A DNA stretch of 64,000 bases from Semisulcospira habei (Eukaryota > Mollusca > Gastropoda > Semisulcospiridae): NCBI GenBank assembly GCA_036245525.1, contig BTPG01000001.1:180961076-181025075 (forward strand). Reading direction: 5' to 3'. Positions 11,095-23,034 of this stretch are shown in pieces; the first letter of the stretch is position 1, and each line of letters begins with the position of its first letter. The notes beneath the pieces were generated by a model, which saw only the letters and a program-made list of their open reading frames with translations, had not been told where the DNA came from and ran no database searches. Position numbers and translations under genes: made by a program.

Positions 11095-12790
11095 CCACCC
11101 ATAGTTCCTTTCTCTTCTTGCCCACCCTGGACGAGGTCAAGAAAGCGATCAACCAGACTAGCTCCGGCAAGGCTGCAGGCATGGACGGCATCCCTGCAGA
11201 GCTCTTCAAAGCAGCTGGACCTGAGACCCTTGATGCCTTCCTCAACATTCTGACATGCATCTGGGCAGAGAAAAACATGCCACAGGAATTTAGAGATGCT
11301 ACAAGAACAAGGACAGCAAAGCAGACCGTGCCAATTACCGAGGGATCACACTCTTGTCCATTGCTGGCAAGATCCTCACGCGAGTCATCCTCAACCGCCT
11401 GATCAGCTCTGTATCTGAGGAAGCACTTCCAGAGGCTCAATGTGGCTTCAGACCCAGCCGCAGCACAGTCGACATGGTCTTCTCTGTGAGACAAGTCCAG
11501 GAGAAATGCATTGAGCAGCACATGGACCCCTACGCCGTCTTCATAGACCTGACCAAAGCATTCAACACCGTGAACAGATAAGCGCTCTGGGTCATCCTCG
11601 CAAAGCTCGGCTGCCCCAGGAATTTCACCAACATCATCCGCCTCTTCCATGATGGAATGGTAGGAGTTGTCCAGTCAAATGGCGACACATCCGCACCCTT
11701 CGACATTTCCAACGGTGTGAAACAAGGTTGTGTTCTTGCCCGCGTGATGTTCAACCTGTTCTTCACGTGTGTCCTGACCCATGCAGTACGCGACCTTGAG
11801 ACGGGAGTGTACCTGAAGTACAGACTAGACGGTTCTCTCTTCGACCTCCGTCGACTGAACGCCAGGACCAAGACCATCGAGAGACTGATCCTTGAGGCGC
11901 TGTTTGCCGATGACTGTGCGCTGATGGCGCACACGGAGTCTGACCTCCAGACCATCGCAACAGGTTCTCGGAAGCCTCTCGACTGTTTGGCCTCACCATC
12001 AGTCTCAACAAGACCGAGGTCCTGCACCAACCAGCCCCAGGCACAAGAGCATCCCCCACCCATAGTGTATATCGAAGGCACCGAGCTGAAGACTGTCGAC
12101 CAGTTCAGGTACCTGGGAGCATCATCTCTTCTGACGGTACTATCGACAAGGAAATCGCAGCTCGCATCAGCAAAGCCAGCCAAGCCCTGGGTCGTCTGCA
12201 CACTAGTGTGTTGAATAACAACAACATCAAGCTCTCCACCAAGATCAAAGTCTACAAGGCAGTAGTCCTCCCCAGCCTCCTCTACGGCTGTGAGTCATGG
12301 ACACTGTACAGAAAGCACCTCAAGCAGCTTGAACGTTTTCACATGAGATCCCTGCGCTCACTCATGGGCATCAAATGGCAAGACAAGGTGACAAACCTGG
12401 AAGTCCTGGACAATGTTGGCTTAGTGAGTGTTGAAACCTTGATCTTAAGGACACAATTTCGCTGGACAGGTCATGTCATACGCATGGATGATTCTCGCAT
12501 TCCACGCCAACTCCTGTATGGTGCACTCAAAAGGCTACAGGAAGCAAGGACGGCCAAAGAAACGCTTTAAAGACTGCATAAAAGACAGCCTCGAGTACTG
12601 CGTCTTCCCGGTAAAGAAACTTGAAGCTCAAGCACAAGACAGATCTCTCCCCACAGCTACGTTTCAGTGCCCCCATTGCCCTCGCAGGTGTGGCTCCAGG
12701 ACTGGCTTGACCAGCCACACCCGCACCCACAAATAGAAGTCATGCACAATGACGACATCATCGGTTTTCGATGGTCTACCCATTATTACT
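11095..12790 (+). pseudogene. 5'-truncated APE-type non-LTR retrotransposon with C-terminal zinc finger
   Basis: Reverse transcriptase fragments in several frames follow in order. They are DEVKKAINQTSSGKAAGMDG at about 11,130, GKILTRVILNRLIS and GFRPSRSTVDM at about 11,360-11,480, FIDLTKAF at 11,540, SNGVKQGCVLA at 11,710, FADDCALMAH at 11,905, FRYLGAS at 12,100, and YGCESWTLYRKH at 12,285. A C2H2-like finger (FQCPHCPRRCGSRTGLTSH) lies at 12,661-12,730, just before the final stop. The order and the terminal finger fit a widespread fish and lophotrochozoan endonuclease/RT lineage. The endonuclease half is missing, an in-frame stop occurs near 11,579, and several frameshifts follow. It begins right beside the polymerase/integrase element. 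Confidence 0.9.
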
Positions 12791-15780
12791 GTAAATTCTG
12801 CGCAAGTGAGAATACAGAGCTATTTTATAGTGTTTGAGGAATTATTTCTTTTCCTAATTTCTTAGTTATGTGTTGAAGATCAGAAGTTGACATGGAACAA
12901 ATTTAATAAACTTGAAGCTCAGAATGTCACTGTGCCTTAGAACATGGAATGACAAGCTCTGATCTGACATCGGAAAGTACAACAAATTTACACAATTTTT
13001 TTTCACAATCTGTACATTTGACACTATAACTGAACTTAAAAATGTGCACTTAATCAATTGCATATTGAATTATTACAAAAATGCTGGACTGTTTGCATGA
13101 CTCGGAGACTAATGTCTCTGGCACTTTACTGTTGTCTTTTCACAGACTTCAAACAGCCCGACAGTTTGTAACACAAAGCAGTGCATGTAATTGAGGGCTT
13201 TTATAAGTGTATGTAATCACTTTTTCTTTTTTAAATAAAAAAAACCCCACAATAAACATGATTTTCAAGAGCTAATGGATATTACAATGAGAGGATATAC
13301 ACAAAATAAGTGCATTGAAAATAAAAACAATTACTGAAATATCTGGACTCTCACTGTATGCTGAGATATGTATGCATGATATGTGCGGTGTGGCGAGAGA
13401 TGTGAAGTGATTGAAAGTGTTTAACAGTTAGATGCCAACAGTAGTGTCTATGGCATGCATGGTATACCATACTAAAAAGTAGTTCCTGGTAGATGGCTGA
13501 TGGCGCAGTGGGTATTTCTCTATGGCTGTGTGGCATTTTGGCCAGTTTGTTCAGTCGCTATGTTTTGTGTAAAAATTACATTTTTTTCCACACGAAACAT
13601 AGATGCATCATGATAAATTCTAGTTTTGAAAATATTTTTTTCTTCTCATTTCTTTTTCTGCTGCATGTGGTTCATTCTGCCAGGTACGCTAATTGCAGGT
13701 GACAACAAAAATAATGGTGAAAAACTGTTCAAGTCTTAAAATGGCTATACATTTGGACACTGTTGAACATTATAAACAAAATGATATGTGAACTTTCAAA
13801 ATTGAACCACTCGTTGTGGAGATATTCATCCCTATGTTAGCCTTACCTCTGCTTGTCCTCGGCTAACCATTTCAGATTTCAGGGGGTGAAGAATATGCTT
13901 CTCAAAGAATAAATACCACTTGAACATCCACATGTCACCTACCTACATGCAGCCAAATATCTCCTCGTACACATTTTACTTTGAGTTGTGCTCGAGGATC
14001 TGAGTCCACAAGAGAAACGAAATGAATGCAAGGTACCCCTATTCACAGTCTCTAAAAGGGTGTCCGTGTTATCAGTAAGCAACAGCCAAAAAGACATCAC
14101 ACATAAGGATGTTGCCCCCAGAGTTTGAAAACGTAAGAGTCCCTGTTACTCTGACAACTAAAACAACTTTGAATACTCGTCTGGGTCATTGCCAAGGTTT
14201 CGTTTTAAACTGTAGTTTATTTCGTTCACATCGGCCAAAAACAATGACCCTAAAAGGCCGATGGGAAAGAAAAGTAGGGCGAGCGACTGCTACTTGTTGG
14301 CAAGAAAATGATTCGGAATAAAATTTAGATTGTGCCTATGTTAACGTCTATACGCAAGGGCTTGAGTCCACAAAGGAAACTAAACGCAAAGTACACCGTG
14401 CTGTGTTTCGTTCAGATTTACAATGCGTTGTACTGTCATCCAGTTTAAATGCGACGAGTTGTGCGCTTATAGGACCCTATATTTGCTATGAGGATAAGCA
14501 GGAATCATCGCTAGAGTGTTTACAAACCCGGATTTTTATAGTTGCAACGATACTTTTTAATCAATAAATATCTGTGACCATGCGGACAGCGTTTTAATAT
14601 CGAAAGTAGCCGCCATCTTGAAAAATTAATATTTGGTGATTGGTCAGTGCTTGGTCACATGACTGACCTAGAAAACACCCTCCCGGCTCATTGTATCGGT
14701 CTGTCTTGCAGACTGTGTGTAAACTGCGACGTGGACTAGCGATGCCATGACGTGAAGCTTATAGTGATGTCATTTTGCTGGTCGTGCTATTGTTCTTCTT
14801 CAGAATTCCTGTCGTTACAACAAAGCGCACTAATGTCACGAAGCGCTGTGTCCGTCTTTATTTGTGTGCGCCGGTGATCAGAGGTTGGCTTAGAGAGGAT
14901 GGAAATTGATCAGAAGGATAAGCTTACAAATATGTACAACTCTGAATGTTTCTAAAAGAAAAACGCATATGAGCTCCAAACAATGATGAAATCCTCATCT
15001 TATTAGTTTACTATGCTGAACATTTCTTTGCCTATTATTACTATTAGGATACAAATTTATATTATTTGCGTAATGTTTTTTGCAAGTCACAAGCCGCAAA
15101 GTTTGCGTCATCGTTGACGGCGAAAGAAGCTTCTATCGCGTGTTTGCGTGTTGGGATGTCGGTTTCAAAGCCACTGAGCAAATCCAAGATTTGATCGTAC
15201 GGTCAGATGATAATTATATCGATCGAAAGGGTTTTGAATTAGCTTTTCACTGGTATCCGGCGCATGTGCGCGCTTTCATTTCCAGACAACATATCACATG
15301 AATTTATTTAAAATTTAAAAAAAAAATTAAATAAAAAAAATAAAATCTGATGCAGTTTTCTCTTGAATTCAAACATGCGCCAGCGCCGTGAAAATGGGCA
15401 GGTAAAGCTCTTTTCAACGATACCAAATACTGCACTGTGTGTTCTATCTTGGATTTGCACAAGCGGTTTTTCGAACACCACTGTAGCGCGGTTCTGTGCG
15501 GGGCTCTCACCGACAGCTGACCAAGTTTGTTTTTGACGCTCACCCCTGCTCCACATTTGGCGGTGCTACAAATACATCTTTCTTTCAAGAACAAAACAAA
15601 CACCACAGAAATGTAGTCCCGCGGATGATGCTGTATTCGCCCATATTATTATTTTTGTTATGCGTGCAATAGTTTGGGAGCAGCTCTTGTGTCTCCGGCA
15701 CAGTTGTTACCCACTGTTTGTCTCCGGCACAGTTGTTACCCACTACCTACTTTGATCGAATTTTGATCATGTGCATTTGG
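12791..15780. other. No gene recognised (about 3 kb)
   Basis: AT-rich non-coding sequence. Small ORFs on both strands have no motifs. A 29-bp direct duplication containing TCTCCGGCACAGTTGTTACC occurs at about 15,690-15,745. Confidence 0.5.
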
Positions 15781-15809
15781 GGCTTTTGTCGACTCCTTTG
15801 AAGAATATA

Positions 15810-15835
15810 GGCGCGCGCGCACACACAGACACACA

Positions 15836-15892
<57 letters not shown>

Positions 15893-15900
15893 ACACACTT
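15810..15900. repeat. (CG)n-(CA)n microsatellite
   Basis: About 80 bp of CA with occasional GA interruptions. Confidence 0.95.
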
Positions 15901-15989
15901 TGTAGGCATAAAACGATAAAATTGGCTCTGCGGCTCACAGATTGACTAATTGCCTGTACATCAATGTTACGAACCATTCACTGTATAGA

Positions 15990-16621
15990 AGGAATATTAC
16001 AAAGTAAAGTAGGTAAAAGCACTGTCAGGGGAGAGAATTGTGCATTATCGACCAAGGATCATAGATCGAGATTGGTCAAAGCACAAAAAAAGATAGGAAA
16101 GAAGGGTGCGCTAAGTAAGTGACTGGAAGCAATGAATATGGAAGCTTCCCCCCCCCCCCTCCACGCCGAAAGGAGGTGTATCGCATATTCACTGGATTTC
16201 CAGCCCCTTCATGCATGCAAATTTAGATCTAGGTCCCCCGGTTTGGACAGCTGATTCGGTCTAGCTGACCTCGTCAGCACACCATTCGGCACACTGGTGA
16301 AAAGGCAGGCAAAGACAACCACATTTTACTGTTATGCCTACAGGGGCATGCATTCCATGCCTCCACCTACAGCTAAATTCCCATGCACACTAAGAGAAAA
16401 CCTACTAAAAATACAAAAAAAGTGGGGGGTGGGGGGGAAGAGGTTGCAGTCGAAATTGTAGTAATAAAAAGGGGGCTTTCATATTCATTGCTCCCAGTCA
16501 CTTACTTAGCGCACCCTTCTTTCCCATCTTTTTGACCAATCTCGATCTATGATCCTTGGTCGATAATGCACAATTCTCTCCCCTGACAGTGCTTTTGCCT
16601 ACTTTACTTTGTAATCTTCCT
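15990..16621. mobile_element. Foldback (MITE-like) element with about 170-bp inverted ends
   Basis: The left arm starts AGGAATATTACAAAG at 15,990, and the right arm ends with its complement CTTTGTAATCTTCCT at 16,621. The arms stay complementary inward for about 170 bp, through GACAGTGCTTTT, the ATTGTGCATTATCG block and GTGCGCTAAGTAAG. The centre (about 300 bp) carries poly-C and poly-G tracts and no coding potential. I could not identify a clear target-site duplication. Confidence 0.8.
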
Positions 16622-17090
16622 AAAATATTATCACTGGCAGTCTCCACTTTTGTTTTCATTTCTTTTATTCATCTGTATATGCATCTGTAACCCATGACTG
16701 AGTGTAAACAGTGTCAAGTTGTATCAGTGTATAAATATTCAAGTTTATGAATAATCTCTCCATTGGCACCCTGAAATCTCAGTTGAAAAGACGTAGATTC
16801 TCACAAGTGCCTGCAGCTGCAGGGGTCCGTGACTGTCTATGCCTTTGGCTGACTAAGCGTGTGCATTTATCTTTATTCAGGCGAACACGTCTGATGTAAG
16901 CAGGAATGTTACACAATGAGTTGTAAGGTCCAGCTCCCCAAATTTGGGATTTGTCCTCTGAAGACTACAGAAGACATGTGGACTATGCGGATAGTTGAAA
17001 GATTTTGCCAGAATACCTTGGTGCTAAAAGGAGGCCTAAAGGCGGCAAGATTAATTGAAAGCGCCCTTGGAAACTTGTCCATACGTGTGT
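16622..17090 (-). other. Probable 3' untranslated region of the chitin-binding gene
   Basis: No ORF of note. A poly(A) signal (AATAAA on the minus strand) at 16,872-16,877 lies about 215 bp downstream of the stop codon at 17,091, and would suit a 3' end near 16,850. This depends on the exon at 17,091-17,732 being terminal. Confidence 0.4.
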
Positions 17091-17732
17091 CTATGCCTCT
17101 CTGCTGGCCATGTCCGCGGCGTTCCTCGTCACTACCCACGTGCCGTGCGAATCGTCCAGCAGCCACTGACCGTTAGAGCTGTCGGGAACCCATACGCCCG
17201 GCCAATCATCAGAAGGCTGGCGCGCTACGCGCAAGTCATGTGGTGTGGCCTGCGTTCCCAGGAGCCACCAGGTGGGCGTGGTCTCCTGCAAGGTGCTGAC
17301 GGCCAGACCGGGTCCCGAGGCTACTGGTACAGGGGTGACAGGCTGGGCGTTGGTCAGTACAACGGATCTGGGAGGTACAGACCTCACAGCGTTGTCTGCA
17401 GCAGGGGCAGGAGCGACAAGTGGCGGCCGTACGGGTGATGGGACCACGTCAACGTTTCCAGTGGCAGCAAGGCCACCCACCACTTTGTTATTCTGTTGTT
17501 CCGTGTCTCCAGCACCTGGACCCGGGGGTGGCGGGATGACGGCCAGGGACTGGCCGGCGGGGAGAGGCTGGGCGGATGTACCCTGGGTGTCAAGTTGGGT
17601 GATGTCGGGTGGGGTGTTGGTTATATCCCTGGCTACTATATTCCCGTCTTGGTCCCGGTAGAGGGCGCGGCCCTGGTCGTCATGAGTACCCAGCGGCGTT
17701 AGCACCTTACCTTCCTGGTTCACCAAGATCGT
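17091..17732 (-). CDS. Candidate terminal exon of a host chitin-binding matrix-like protein
   Basis: A 642-nt open segment starts right after a good splice acceptor (TTTTGTGCAG) and ends at a stop, in phase 0 relative to the preceding candidate exon. It encodes TILVNQEGKVLTPLG, a DxxG-rich stretch (GRALYRDQDGN), a long Pro/Ala/Val-rich low-complexity region, and a Trp-containing end (WPGVWVPDSSNGQWLLDDSHG). No domain recognised. Composition is unlike the surrounding repeats and there is no microsatellite in it, which argues that it is real coding DNA. Whether the last 15 codons are used is uncertain, because a weak GT donor (GTAGTG) lies before the stop. Confidence 0.65.
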   Translation of the reverse strand, partial: TILVNQEGKVLTPLGTHDDQGRALYRDQDGNIVARDITNTPPDITQLDTQGTSAQPLPAGQSLAVIPPPPGPGAGDTEQQNNKVVGGLAATGNVDVVPSPVRPPLVAPAPAADNAVRSVPPRSVVLTNAQPVTPVPVASGPGLAVSTLQETTPTWWLLGTQATPHDLRVARQPSDDWPGVWVPDSSNGQWLLDDSHGTWVVTRNAADMASREA

Positions 17733-17734
17733 CT

Positions 17735-18429
17735 GCACAAAACATGCTTTGATGTTCACTCAGTCATGACACATGGCACCTACCCTGAATAATCATGGTC
17801 AATCTGGCCGATGAGGTGCATTGTTGTCTTCAGAAGTCTACTGCACACTTACACTGTGGATATACTACGTCATCACCGGCAGTACCGGAGTGAGCAAGAA
17901 AGACGAAAGTAGTCCTAAATATGCACAATTTTCACACACAAAGCGGCATCCTTGGGATTTTGAATCAATGACAGTGTATTTCTATGAGACCGAAGGACAA
18001 TATATTGCAATCAGCGTTTCAGTGTGTCGCTTATGGTGGCTTAGATAATGGCGGTAACGGTGCCTTGCTCACGCGAACTTTCGAAAAATTGCACACGTCC
18101 TTCCGTTTCACAGGCCATTTACACAATTACAGGACTGGTCAAGCACTGACATACCCAGAGTGGACCTCACGGCTTCAACGGAAACAGTCCACCTGAATTT
18201 TAACAAAATTAAGCTCTGATATGGGAACGCGCAATTTCAGATCTTCATATTTTCGAAACAGTGACCTTGAGAAAGAAGTATGAAGGTCAACCGTTCACAT
18301 GCGAGTTGGAGTTTGCTGTCATTGAAGCATTAGTGTGCACTCTAAAATGACCTTGTGATTGTTGCAGGAACAGAAAATGTTGCTCGTGTTCCAATAGCGG
18401 AGCCTGGGTTCCAATATTGGAACGCTCGA
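17735..18429. other. Intronic; no gene recognised
   Basis: Short ORFs without motifs. Confidence 0.5.
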
Positions 18430-18660
18430 GTATGCATTCATATTTTTGTGTTTTGACAAGATAGTCTGCATCCTTAAAACCAAGTGCGTGTGTGCAGGGT
18501 TACAAACAGACACGGATTTGGAAAGGTCAGCCATTTTTGCATCGAACAGTCAAACTGAGACTGATCTGCGCTCGCGGGTTTTGAATAATACACCGTCACA
18601 CACAATGCATCCTCATGCCATAACATCTGTTCTCAAAATCGTTTACGGTCATTAGCACTG
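18430..18660 (+). repeat. Left partner of a dispersed inverted pair
   Basis: This segment (GCATTCATATTTTTGTG through CTGATCTGCGCTCGCGGG and TTTACGGTCATTAGCA) is complementary to 23,035-23,280. The two copies are about 4.4 kb apart and enclose a CR1-like fragment and a foldback element. Confidence 0.8.
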
Positions 18661-18670
18661 AGATAAACAA

Positions 18671-19208
18671 GATGGGATGAACCATAACCCACAAAGTCCC
18701 TTCTATATGAGAGCTGTCTTCGCTGTCAAGGGTCTCTACCTTTTGTCTTTGACTTGATTTTGATGTTGAAATATCTCCTTTTGAAAAAGTCTCGCAGATG
18801 TGCCATTGCGTCATAGTGAACTCTATACGGGTCGCGCGCAGTACATACGCGTCATTGGTTTGTCAAACGTCATTTGCCATGACGTATTTTTTTTTGTTCT
18901 TACGTAATTTTATATTTAACGTGATATGAGTTTTGCTTTCGCTTCAAGACTTGCGAAAATGGTGTCAAAACTATAATTTCACTTTACAATTTAAGTCTTC
19001 CTATAATTTGTGTGAAATCAGGTTGACTTTCTGCTATACTAAGTACACCTGAATGCTCTTCTGAAAGCGCGTCGATGTGTTTGTATGCTTGTGCGTGTGC
19101 GTGAGTGCATGCGCGCGCTCCAAACATCCTCAAGAGGCATAGATGTTCATGTGCCCTCCGGGCACATGAGGATCTATGCCTCTTGGAATGCGCGCATATG
19201 CGTGAGAG

Positions 19209-19282
<74 letters not shown>

Positions 19283-19455
19283 TTGTCATATTTAGAGTAT
19301 GTCTGCGTGGTGACGGAGTTGCTTCTTTTACGTCACCCTTACTGTATGACTTTCTCCAAATGTTTTAATTTTTTCGGAAAACAATTATTTTTTGCTGAAG
19401 AAGTTGAAAGGGTACAAAGCTGGCTAACGAACTCATCCAAAGTCTTTCTCCAAAC
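18671..19455 (+). repeat. Hairpin-bearing dispersed repeat, copy 1
   Basis: The copy begins GATGGGATGAACCATAACCC and matches 47,178-47,726 over its first about 550 bp. It then holds a strong stem-loop (19,107-19,200), a GA microsatellite (19,207-19,280), and the block GAAGAAGTTGAAAGGGTACA shared with the TG-cored family. It is cut at about 19,455 by a retrotransposon fragment. Confidence 0.8.
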
Positions 19456-21173
19456 TTTCTCATGTTTTGAGCCAGTTACACAGACGACTATTCTCGACAT
19501 TTTAAAAAAGACGCCTCCCAAGACATGCGAAAGAGATCCCATACCCACGCCTCTTCTGTACCAAAACATTGATCTGTTGATTGGTCCCATGACCCACATC
19601 ATTAATGTGTCTCTGTCCACTGGTGTGTTCCCGGATGAGTTCAAGACGGCCTTAGTTAAACCACTGCTGAAGAAACCAAACCTCGATCCTAATGTACTGC
19701 AAAATTACAGACCTATCTCCACCCTTCCCTTTATTTCTAAAATCCTCGAGAAGGTTGTTTTAACTCAGATGTTGAAGTACCTCCAAGAAAACTCTCTCCT
19801 ACACCCTTCCAGTCCGCATACTTACCTGGCCGCTCCACTGAAACTGCCCTGTTTAGAATCCTAAACGATCTCCTTTGCGCTGCTCAGATAATAATGAGCT
19901 GTCTGTCCTGACTCTCCTCGATCTGTCCGCAGCCTTTGATACTATCGATCACTCCATTCTGCTGTCTCGTCTTCACTTTGACTATGGCTTCTCTGACTCT
20001 GGATGGAGTCATACCTCACAAACCGGCGACTAGTTGTCTCTGTCAACAGCTGTCACTCTGCCCCAGCCCCACTACTTTTCGGAGTGCCCCAAGGTCCTGT
20101 GCTCGGGCCGATTTTCTTCATTCTGTATATGCAGCCGTTAGCTACTATTTTTTTTCAATGTACACTATTAGGCATCATATGTTCGCTGATGACACACAGT
20201 TGCACGATTCTGGTCCCGTTCCTGAAGCTGGTTGTCTAATTTCCAACATGGGAAAACTGTCTGACAGATGTTAAACACTGGATGATTAGAAATAAACTCC
20301 AGCTTAATTATGGTAAAACAGAGTCCATGCTCATCACAGCTGGTGTGCGTCCTTCGCAGTTGTGCTATCTTCCCAGTCACATCTCTGTCTGTCAAAATCA
20401 AATCACTTTCTCTGACAGTGTCAAAAACCTTGGTGTTTTCATTGACAGAGACCTCAAAATGGATAAGTATGTTAGTCATATGTTGAACTTCGGCGCATTA
20501 GCAGTGTTAGACGCCCGAAGCAACTGCCATCCTGGTCTCCTCCTTAGTGTTTTATCACGGTTAGACTACTGTAACTCCCTCCTTTCCGGCCTGCCTAAAA
20601 CCCAGCTAGATAAACTGCAGAGAGTGCAAAACAGTGCTGCCCGACTCATAATTCTGCGCGTGCGTAAACGTGACCATATCCGCGCCTGACCTCATGGACA
20701 TGACATCATGGACATCCACTGGCTGCCCATACAAAAACGCATTCTGTATAAACTGTCCTGCATGTGCTTCAACTCCATCAACCTGACTTCTCCTGCCTAT
20801 ATCTCCGCTCTTCCTCTGAGATACGTAGTAAATTTCGCCTTCCCAATTTCAAATGTAAAACACGTGGCGGTCGCGCCTTCCCCCATCTTGGCCCCGCCAC
20901 TTGGAACAGCCTCCCCGCCCCTGTCCGTAACTGTCAAACGCTCTCCTCCTTTACATCACTTATCAAAACCCACCTCTACAACCCTGCCTTTCACTAGTTC
21001 ATTTCCCCAGCCATGCGGGGCACAATTCATCACCACTGTCACGCGTGTGTGTGTGTGAGCGTGTGTGTGCGCGCGCGCGTGTGTTGTGCGTGTGTGTGTG
21101 CGTGTTGGCTGTTAGCCTTTTCATTGTATCAGCGCTTAGAGCTACTTTTAGAATAAGCGCTTAACAAATCTCC

Positions 21174-21223
<50 letters not shown>

Positions 21224-21224
21224 T
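19456..21224 (+). pseudogene. 5'-truncated CR1-like non-LTR retrotransposon
   Basis: RT blocks in several frames follow in order: DPIPTPLLYQNIDLL and YRPISTLPFISKILEKVVLTQ at 19,540-19,760, LLFGVPQGPVLGPIFFILY at 20,070-20,130, MFADDTQLH at 20,180, KNLGVFIDRDL at 20,425, RLDYCNSLLSGLPKTQLDKLQ at about 20,560, and the C-terminal RGGRAFPHLGPATWNSLPAP near 20,870. The 3' end carries GCGCTTAACAAATC and an (ATT)n tail at 21,178-21,222, typical of CR1-group elements in molluscs. Frameshifts and stops make it non-functional. On both sides it is flanked by copies of the same hairpin-bearing repeat. Confidence 0.9.
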
Positions 21225-21225
21225 A

Positions 21226-22075
21226 ACTATATCGGGTCACCTGCATGCTCTTCTGAAAGCGCGAGGATGTGTGTGTGTGCGTGTGTGTGTGTGCATGCGT
21301 GTTAGTGCGTGCATGCGCGCGCGATCCAAGCATCTCCAAGAGACATAGATCCTCATGCGCTCCACGGGCGCATGAGGATCTATGCCTTTTGGAGATGCGC
21401 GCATGTCTGTGAGAGAGACAGAGACTTCGGCGCGCGCTAGAGAGAATTACGTCATATTTAGGGTATTATGTCAATGTCTCCGAGTGACGGAGTTGCCTCT
21501 TTTACGTTCCGCCACTGTCTGACTTTCTCTGGAAGTCAAGGTTTTTTACTGTTTTAATTCTTTTCTGAAAAGAATTAATTTTTAACTAAAGAAATCGAAA
21601 GGTTACAAAGCTGGCTAACGAACTCATCCAATGTCTTTCTCCAAACTATGTCCAAAATTTAAAGTAAATATAACAAAAATTACGGACTCTAATCTGGGTC
21701 AACCGACTTCCTATAAACGGTTGTTTATGTCTTAAATGAGACATTCAATTACAATATGCTCAAATGCTCTCTTAGCCACCCCTTTAATAAAGTATTACGC
21801 CAAGTTTCAAGCTTGTGTGTACAGAAATATCGGAGATTCTCTTGTTTACATACATACGCACAAACACACATACATGCATACATACGCACATACGGCGCTT
21901 CGCGCCAAATGTAAGTTCAGCAGCGAGGTTAGCGTAACTAGACATGACGTCATTTGTATCTTGTTACTTCAATTGTGAGAGGTTTAGGCCTGCCCGCGCT
22001 TGACATCATGGACATGTTATTAAATTCGCCCCACCGCGACCCGTCCTAAAAAGTCCCTTCGACTTAAAAACAAAC
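21226..22075 (+). repeat. Hairpin-bearing / TG-cored dispersed repeat, copy 2
   Basis: Starts at the same internal point as copy 1 (CACCTGCATGCTCTTCTG). It carries the stem-loop at 21,311-21,404, and continues through AAAGCTGGCTAACGAACTCATCC and CATACGGCGCTTCGCGCC to CGCGACCCGTCCTAAAAAGT. This copy shows that the hairpin repeat and the TG-cored repeat are parts of one longer element. Confidence 0.8.
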
Positions 22076-22088
22076 AAACATGCAGGGA

Positions 22089-22994
22089 CCCAAATGACAT
22101 TTTCTTTAATATTGTCATCGTTCTGGTAATGCTTTTTGTATCCATAATTGAACAGCCAAGCTCTGCGTTTTCAGCTAGCCTGTTCTAAATGACTGTAATA
22201 GGCATTCCTAATTTTGTGGGCAGGCTCACAATATTCACTATATGTATCTTGAAACTATACTGGGATGATTTATTCCACTATAATTCGTTAATTTACATCG
22301 CAGTTTCATAAAATACTTGTAAAATTAGTCTATGGATACACCCCCGTCATATGCTAGTCTTTTCATAAAGAATGAATAGCGAGGCAATTTGGCCATCCAA
22401 AGCCATCAGGGACGTTAAAATAATGGAAAGGAAGTCCACACTTTCTTCGCAAAACTACATGACCTCATGCAGTGACGCAATAATAAATAATTAATCGAAA
22501 ACGTCACTAACAATGTTATGCTGCATTATATAAAAAACAGTCCTGATATAAAATATGTCCCGTGTGCTTCACAAAAGACACTTCGTTTGGAGTAACACTG
22601 TGGCATCCTGACGTGTTCAGCCTGTGAGTACCTCTGCAGATTTTGAGTGTGTATTCTTGCAAAGGATGTACAGAGTTACTTCTCATAATTTTGGTGTCCC
22701 TTATGGCTTACATTGGCTCGCTATTAAATTCTTGATGAAAAGCTAGCACAAGCGTGTATCCACATATTGATATTACAAATATTTCATGAAACGGCGATGT
22801 AAATTAACGAATTCAATGGAATAAATCATCTCGGTACAGTTTCAAGATGCATATATAGTAGATATTGTGAGCCTGCCCACAAAATTGGTTATGCCTACTA
22901 AAGTCATTTAGAACAGGCTATCTGAAAACGCAGAGCGTGGCTGTTCAATTATGGATGCAGAAAGCATTACCAGAACGATGAAAATTTCATTTGG
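22089..22994. mobile_element. Foldback element with about 240-bp terminal inverted repeats
   Basis: The left end reads CCAAATGACATTTTC, and the right end reads ATGAAAATTTCATTTGG. The arms at 22,089-22,335 and 22,740-22,994 remain complementary through ATCGTTCTGGTAATGC, GAACAGCC, TGGGCAGGCTCACAATAT and AATTCGTTAATTTACATCGC. The 400-bp centre has no ORF. This is a non-autonomous DNA element; the family is not assigned. Confidence 0.85.
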
Positions 22995-23034
22995 TTTGAC
23001 ATGTTTTTTTGGTGTGTTTTTGTAAAATCTCGGT

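Noticed and set aside
10982..12201. Minus-strand ORFs of 222 and 223 codons
   Set aside because: Antisense shadows of the plus-strand reverse transcriptase relic.
17245..17661. 138-codon plus-strand ORF
   Set aside because: Antisense of the candidate terminal exon; GC-rich low-complexity reading.
19085..19864. 259-codon ORF with a long Glu-Arg run
   Set aside because: The first half reads through a hairpin repeat and a GA microsatellite; only the last part is CR1-like RT, and no start codon belongs to it.
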